Shown here one piece after another: positions 59,667-64,000 of a DNA stretch of 64,000 nt. This stretch comes from Thalassobellus sediminis. Its GTDB lineage: Bacteria > Bacteroidota > Bacteroidia > Flavobacteriales > Flavobacteriaceae. Position 1 is the first letter of the stretch. Each line of letters begins with the position of its first letter. The stretch lies in assembly GCF_044386045.1 (NCBI RefSeq), contig NZ_JBISCD010000040.1, forward strand, positions 992,001 through 1,056,000, given 5' to 3'. A program made the translations under genes and the position numbers. A model generated the notes under the pieces. That model did no database searches and was not told the origin of the DNA. It was given only the letters and a program-made list of their open reading frames with translations.

Positions 59667-62486
59667 ATGAAAAAAAATTACGTATTATCATTGTTAATTG
59701 CAATGATATCTTTTTTAACTTTTGCACAAGAAGGTAATGTACAAGGAGTTGTTATAGACAATGATGGTCTGCAAGTCCCTTTTAGTAACATTTTAATTGA
59801 GTCTTTAAACAAAGGAACTTATTCAGATGTTGATGGAAATTTTTTATTACAAGAAGTTCCTGCAGGAAATCAAACAATTACAGTTAAGTATTTAGGTTAC
59901 GAAGATGCTAAAATAGATGTTTTAGTACAAGATGGTAAAACAGCAACTGTTACAATAACTATTCATTCTAAAGCATTATCTCTAGACGATATTGTTATTA
60001 ACGGTTTTAATAGTGGACAAGCAAAAGCTTTAAACTCACAAAAAAACAAACAAAATATTACCAATATTGTATCTACCGATCAAATTGGTAAATTTCCAGA
60101 TGCTAATATTGGAGATGCTGTAAAACGTATTCCTGGTATCACTATGCAAGTAGATCAAGGAGAAGCGCGTAATGTTATTATTAGAGGTTTAGCACCTCAA
60201 TTAAACTCGGTTACTTTAAACGGAAGTCGTATTCCTTCTGCCGAAGGTGATAACAGAAATGTGCAAATGGATTTAATTCCATCTGACATGATTCAACTTA
60301 TAGAAGTTAACAAAGCCGTAACACCAGATATGGATGCTGATGCTTTAGGAGGATCTGTTAACTTAGTTACAAGAACATCTCCTAACGGATTTAGAATGTC
60401 TGCTACACTTGGTTCGGGTGTTAACTTTATAACTAATAAAAAAATCCTTAACGGATCATTTTTAGTTGGAGGGAAATCTGAAAACAAAAAATTTGGATGG
60501 ATGCTTTCAACATCTATTAACGATAACGATTTTGGATCGGATAACGTAGAAGCTGAATGGACAAATGAAGCTGAAAATATTGATGGTGATGACGTAGAAG
60601 TGAAACCTTATATTGGAGAATCTGATATAAGAACTTATTTAGTAGAACGTATTCGTCGTAGTTTTTCGGCTAATTTCGATTATGCTTTTGATGCTAATAA
60701 TACCATGTATTTAAAAACGATGTACAACTGGAGAGACGATAGAGAAAATAGATATAGGCTACGATACAAAAGTATTGAAGCAGAATTAGATGCTTCAAAT
60801 AATATTATAGGTTATACAGGAGAAATTGATAGACAAACAAAAGGTGGTATTGATAATGACAGAAATAAAAATAGACGTCTTGAAGACCAACGTATGCAAA
60901 ACTACAGCTTAGGTGGTAACCATTTATTAGGTAAGCTAGAAATGGATTGGATGACTTCTTTTTCTAAAGCATCAGAAGAGCGTTTAAACGAACGTTATAT
61001 TTCTTATAGAGCAAAAGACATCGCCTTAAATGATGATTTAAGTAATACAGAATTTCCGTTATTAACGCCTGTAAATGCGGCCGATGTAGCTTTTAGCGAA
61101 TTTAGTTTAAAAGAAATAACAGAAGAAAATCAATTTACTGACGAAAAAGATTTTAATACGTTTGTGAATTTTAAATTACCTGTAAACTTTTTTAACACCA
61201 ATGATGGCTTTATTAAGTTTGGAGCACGTTCTAAAATTAAAGATAAAGAAAGAAACAACAACTTTTTTGAGTACGATCCTTTAAACTCTGCTTTCGATGA
61301 TTTAATAGCATTGCCTTTAGTAGACCAAACAGATGCAGATTACTTAGCTGGAAAAAAATATGGTGCTGGACAGTTTGTAGATAATAATTTTTTAGGAAGC
61401 TTAGATTTAAAAAATGCCTCTTTATTTGAAGAGAAAGATGAGCCTAGTGAATACCTTAGAAAAAACTATACAGTAAAAGAGCAAGTATATGCTGGTTATG
61501 TTATGGCAAATCAAAAGTTATCTGATAAGTTTACTGTATTAGCTGGTTTAAGAGTAGAAGGTACAAAAACTAAAGCAACGGGTAATCAAATTGAAGATGA
61601 AGAAGATGTGTTAGGAATCATTACTAAAGAAAAAGATTATGTACATGTTTTACCTGGTGTGCATTTCAAATATAATTTAAGTGATAGAACGGTTTTGCGT
61701 TTCGCATGGACAAATACCTTAGCAAGGCCTAACTATAAAGATATTGTTCCTAGTATAGATGTTGTAAATGATGATGAAGAAATAGTTATTGGAAACCCAG
61801 ATTTAAGTGCAACAACATCTATGAACTTTGATTTAATGGCTGAGCATTATTTTAAAAGTGTTGGGATTTTGTCTGGTGGTGTATTCCAAAAAAGTATTAA
61901 AAACTTTATTTATACAAATAGAACAAAAACAACTAGCGATCAATACGGTACTGATACTACAGGTTTTGATGTGTTTCAACCACAAAATGGAGACGATGCT
62001 AGTATTTTTGGTGCAGAGGTTAGTTTCCAACGTCAGTTAGATTTCTTACCTGGATTTGCTAAAAACTTTAGCATCATGTTAAACTATACGTATTTAACAT
62101 CTAGCGCAGATGGTATAAGAAATGAAGATGGAGACGAAAGAACCGATTTAGATTTACCAGGTACTGCTCCAAATATGGTTAACGGATCTTTAGCATATAC
62201 AAGTAACAGGTTAAGCTTACGTTTATCTGCAAACTATTCAGATTCTTATATTGATGAAATAGGCGGAAATGCTTTTGAAGATAGATACTATGGCGAGCAA
62301 TTTTTGGTAGATTTTAACGGATCTTACAAAATAGGAAATGGTTTTAGTGCTTACTTTTCATTAAACAATATTACAGACCAACCGTTACGTTATTTCCAAG
62401 GTGTTAAAGCTAGAACCATGCAAATGGAGTACTACGGAAGACGTCTTACATTTGGTTTAAAGTATGATTTGTTCAAGAAAAAATAA
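59667..62486 (+). CDS. TonB-dependent outer-membrane receptor linked to phytase
   Basis: 939 residues. Signal peptide about 1-20 (FLTFAQ), a carboxypeptidase-like domain (about 24-110, VQGVVIDNDGLQVPFSNIL), a plug (about 125-240) with IGDAVKRIPGITMQVDQGEA and NVIIRGLAPQLNSVTLNG, and a C-terminal barrel ending YGRRLTFGLKYDLFKKK. The next gene, 9 bases downstream, is a beta-propeller phytase, so the likely ligand is phytate or inositol phosphates. This receptor type (with an ALGGSVNLVTR motif) is distinct from the SusC-like one at 4269. No TAnnTTTG box was found in the 232-base gap upstream, which holds only the rpmA terminator. Confidence 0.9.
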   Translation: MKKNYVLSLLIAMISFLTFAQEGNVQGVVIDNDGLQVPFSNILIESLNKGTYSDVDGNFLLQEVPAGNQTITVKYLGYEDAKIDVLVQDGKTATVTITIHSKALSLDDIVINGFNSGQAKALNSQKNKQNITNIVSTDQIGKFPDANIGDAVKRIPGITMQVDQGEARNVIIRGLAPQLNSVTLNGSRIPSAEGDNRNVQMDLIPSDMIQLIEVNKAVTPDMDADALGGSVNLVTRTSPNGFRMSATLGSGVNFITNKKILNGSFLVGGKSENKKFGWMLSTSINDNDFGSDNVEAEWTNEAENIDGDDVEVKPYIGESDIRTYLVERIRRSFSANFDYAFDANNTMYLKTMYNWRDDRENRYRLRYKSIEAELDASNNIIGYTGEIDRQTKGGIDNDRNKNRRLEDQRMQNYSLGGNHLLGKLEMDWMTSFSKASEERLNERYISYRAKDIALNDDLSNTEFPLLTPVNAADVAFSEFSLKEITEENQFTDEKDFNTFVNFKLPVNFFNTNDGFIKFGARSKIKDKERNNNFFEYDPLNSAFDDLIALPLVDQTDADYLAGKKYGAGQFVDNNFLGSLDLKNASLFEEKDEPSEYLRKNYTVKEQVYAGYVMANQKLSDKFTVLAGLRVEGTKTKATGNQIEDEEDVLGIITKEKDYVHVLPGVHFKYNLSDRTVLRFAWTNTLARPNYKDIVPSIDVVNDDEEIVIGNPDLSATTSMNFDLMAEHYFKSVGILSGGVFQKSIKNFIYTNRTKTTSDQYGTDTTGFDVFQPQNGDDASIFGAEVSFQRQLDFLPGFAKNFSIMLNYTYLTSSADGIRNEDGDERTDLDLPGTAPNMVNGSLAYTSNRLSLRLSANYSDSYIDEIGGNAFEDRYYGEQFLVDFNGSYKIGNGFSAYFSLNNITDQPLRYFQGVKARTMQMEYYGRRLTFGLKYDLFKKK

Positions 62487-62495
62487 GCATTTAAA

Positions 62496-63512
62496 ATGAG
62501 TAAATTAAAAATGAATATTGTTTTTGGTATCACCGTGTTGCTTTTAGGATGCGTTGCTAAATTACCAGAAATAGTAGCTACGGTTATAACAGACCAAACG
62601 CCTCATGATACCGATGATCCTGCTATTTGGGTAAACCCAAAAGATGCCTCAAAAAGTATTGTTTTTGGAACCGATAAAAACACTGATGGTGGTATTTATG
62701 CTTTTGATTTAAAAGGAAAGCTTCTTAAAGATAAAAGCATTACAAATATAAAAAGACCAAATAATGTCGATTTAGAATATGGTTTTAAGTTGAATGATTC
62801 TACTAAAGTAGATGTGATTGCTTTTACCGAAAGAGAACTTAATCAAATACGTTTGTTTTCGGTTCCAGACATGAAACCATTAGATGGTGGTGGCTTTAAA
62901 GTATTTACTGATGCTACCGAGCCAGAGTTTAACTTGCCCATGGGAATTACGCTTTACAAATCTCCAAAAACAGAAGTACTTTATGCTATTGTTGGAAGAA
63001 AAGCAGGGCCTAAACAAGGGTATTTGTATCAATATGAATTGGTTTCAGATAGTTTAGGCGTACATGCTAATTTTGTTAGAAAGTTTGGAGCATTTAGTGG
63101 TAAAAAGGAAATAGAAGCTATAGCTGTTGATGATGAGAATGGTATAGTGTATTATTCTGATGAAAAGCACTGCATTCGTAAATATTATGCAGAACCATCT
63201 ATGGGAAGTAAAGAAATTTATTGCTTTGGAGGCGAACATTTTAAACAAGATATAGAAGGTATAGCCATTGCTAAATATGAGGACAAAGGATTTTTAATTG
63301 TGTCTAATCAGCAATCAAATACGTTTAATGTTTTCGATTTAAAAACAAATGCTTTTATAAAAGAGATTAATTTAGGAACCACAGAAACCGATGGTTGCGA
63401 CGTTACTACAAAAGCTCTTGGGGCTACATTTCCTAATGGTTTATTTGTATCTATGAACAACGATAGAAACTTTTATTTTCATGATTTAGCAAAGCTTAAA
63501 TTACTAGAATAA
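62496..63512 (+). CDS. Beta-propeller phytase (3-phytase) lipoprotein
   Basis: 338 residues. Lipoprotein signal ending LLLGC (Cys about 19). The propeller domain begins with the BPP signature TPHDTDDPAIWVNP, with calcium-binding Asp residues, and continues with GTDKNTDGGIYAFDL, KRPNNVDLEYG and SDEKHCIRKYYAEPS. It hydrolyses phytate stepwise to release phosphate at the cell surface. Operon partner of the TonB receptor upstream. Length normal for the family. Confidence 0.93.
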   Translation: MSKLKMNIVFGITVLLLGCVAKLPEIVATVITDQTPHDTDDPAIWVNPKDASKSIVFGTDKNTDGGIYAFDLKGKLLKDKSITNIKRPNNVDLEYGFKLNDSTKVDVIAFTERELNQIRLFSVPDMKPLDGGGFKVFTDATEPEFNLPMGITLYKSPKTEVLYAIVGRKAGPKQGYLYQYELVSDSLGVHANFVRKFGAFSGKKEIEAIAVDDENGIVYYSDEKHCIRKYYAEPSMGSKEIYCFGGEHFKQDIEGIAIAKYEDKGFLIVSNQQSNTFNVFDLKTNAFIKEINLGTTETDGCDVTTKALGATFPNGLFVSMNNDRNFYFHDLAKLKLLE

Positions 63513-63532
63513 TAGTCTTCTTTATAAATATT

Positions 63533-63565
63533 AAAAGCCCTTGCTATTTTAGTGAGGGCTTTTTT
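63533..63565. terminator. Bidirectional terminator between phytase and DUF1569 genes
   Basis: AAAAGCCCTTGCTA, TTT loop, TAGTGAGGGCTTTTTT with two G-T pairs. It ends the phytase operon and overlaps the stop of the convergent gene. Confidence 0.82.
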
Positions 63566-64000
63566 ATTGATTTAAAATATCATTTACAATTTTTAAATGA
63601 TGTTTTGTGTGTATTTCTAAAAAACGTAATGTTTGTTTTTTAGTAAGCATTCCAAAAATATGATGTATAAAATAAGCGTTTTTTGGAAGTGCTTTTATGC
63701 TTTCAATTTGTTTTTTTGCCGTTTCTAGTTGACTGATTAAATCTTGAGTTGAAATAGTGTTTGGTGGTAAAACAGTTTTTGGAGCTTTAGCTTTACCTCT
63801 AGGAATATAGCCTAATGCAAATAGAATCGTTCGGCGTAAGTTAAAGTTCTTTTTATATTTTTTAGGGTCTGTTTTTGCTAATACAGACGAAACAGCATTA
63901 ATAACTTTTATAGTATGATCTAACTGCCAACCAACATTAGATTTTGAAATTAAAGTGTTGTTTTTGTCTTTAAAAGGAATGTGTTTTTCTAACTGATTTA
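63564..64000 (-). CDS. DUF1569 (DinB-like) protein, 5' end outside the window
   Basis: 144 residues can be read from the right edge to TAA at 63564-63566. Features are VGWQLDHTIKVI, RRTILFALGYIPRGKAKAP and FIHHIFGMLTKKQTLRFLEIHTKHHLKIV. The histidines in WQLDH, FIHHIFG and IHTKHH are placed as the metal ligands of DinB/DUF1569 four-helix proteins. Function unknown; relatives include metal-dependent thiol transferases. The start codon lies beyond the window. Confidence 0.82.
   Translation of the reverse strand, partial: NQLEKHIPFKDKNNTLISKSNVGWQLDHTIKVINAVSSVLAKTDPKKYKKNFNLRRTILFALGYIPRGKAKAPKTVLPPNTISTQDLISQLETAKKQIESIKALPKNAYFIHHIFGMLTKKQTLRFLEIHTKHHLKIVNDILNQ

Overview
The window is about 64 kb of chromosomal DNA from a member of the Bacteroidota, almost certainly family Flavobacteriaceae. 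The evidence is the low GC content, T9SS type A sorting domains, the gliding genes gldE and gldD, SusC-type TonB receptors with a carboxypeptidase-like N-terminal domain, the DUF3078/DUF2480/DUF5689 families, and many promoters of the Bacteroidota type (TAnnTTTG at -7). Shine-Dalgarno sequences are generally absent. No rRNA, tRNA, transposase, integrase, prophage block or CRISPR array was seen, so this looks like core genome rather than an island. The genus cannot be named from the sequence alone.

Layout. 1-10 kb: the tail of an unknown gene, then a candidate nucleic-acid scavenging locus: a T9SS-secreted endonuclease I, an exported and a cytosolic endonuclease/exonuclease/phosphatase paralogue, a TonB-dependent receptor and a DUF5689 lipoprotein that carries the same jelly-roll module as the nuclease. 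10.2 kb: hflX. 11.4-18.0 kb (minus): a five-gene exopolysaccharide-type operon (response regulator, HEAT-repeat membrane protein, family 2 glycosyltransferase, LTA-synthase-like phosphotransferase with a C-terminal TPR, YaiO-type TPR/beta-barrel). 18.3-27.6 kb (minus): the SUF iron-sulfur assembly cluster sufA-B-(lipoprotein)-C-D-S-(META lipoprotein)-E-T-(cupin)-DUF2480, followed by a DUF3078 protein with its own promoter. Several spacers in this cluster hold palindromic elements. 27.8-33.8 kb: thiL, two tandem zinc-ribbon-like small proteins, an alpha/beta hydrolase, an ACT-like protein divergent from aspartokinase, and aminopeptidase P. 33.9-43.7 kb: a T9SS metalloprotease, sdhCAB, an M28 peptidase and a very large outer-membrane protein. 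43.9-50.2 kb: xth, an OmpA lipoprotein, a dense patch of palindromic repeats, an aldo/keto reductase, a YpfJ-type metallopeptidase, RNase G, a 30-residue mS38/bS22-like basic protein and HU. 50.3-59.4 kb: mutY, ssb, gldE, gldD, an HMA lipoprotein, an M16 peptidase pair, a frameshifted membrane-protein gene, and rplU with an HhH extension plus rpmA. 59.7-63.5 kb: a TonB receptor with a beta-propeller phytase. 63.6-64 kb: the end of a DUF1569 gene.

How the genes work together. Both ends of the window look devoted to organic phosphate: nucleic acids on the left and phytate on the right, each with its own TonB receptor. The minus-strand EPS operon would make, modify and export a polymer under control of a stand-alone response regulator. 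The rest is housekeeping: Fe-S assembly, succinate:quinone oxidoreductase, DNA repair, ribosome parts and gliding/T9SS. The best leads for new biology are the EPS operon with its duplicated TPR module, the nuclease/TonB locus, the structured repeat elements in the SUF spacers and at 45.66-45.91 kb, and a very short promoter-to-terminator unit at about 2.5 kb.
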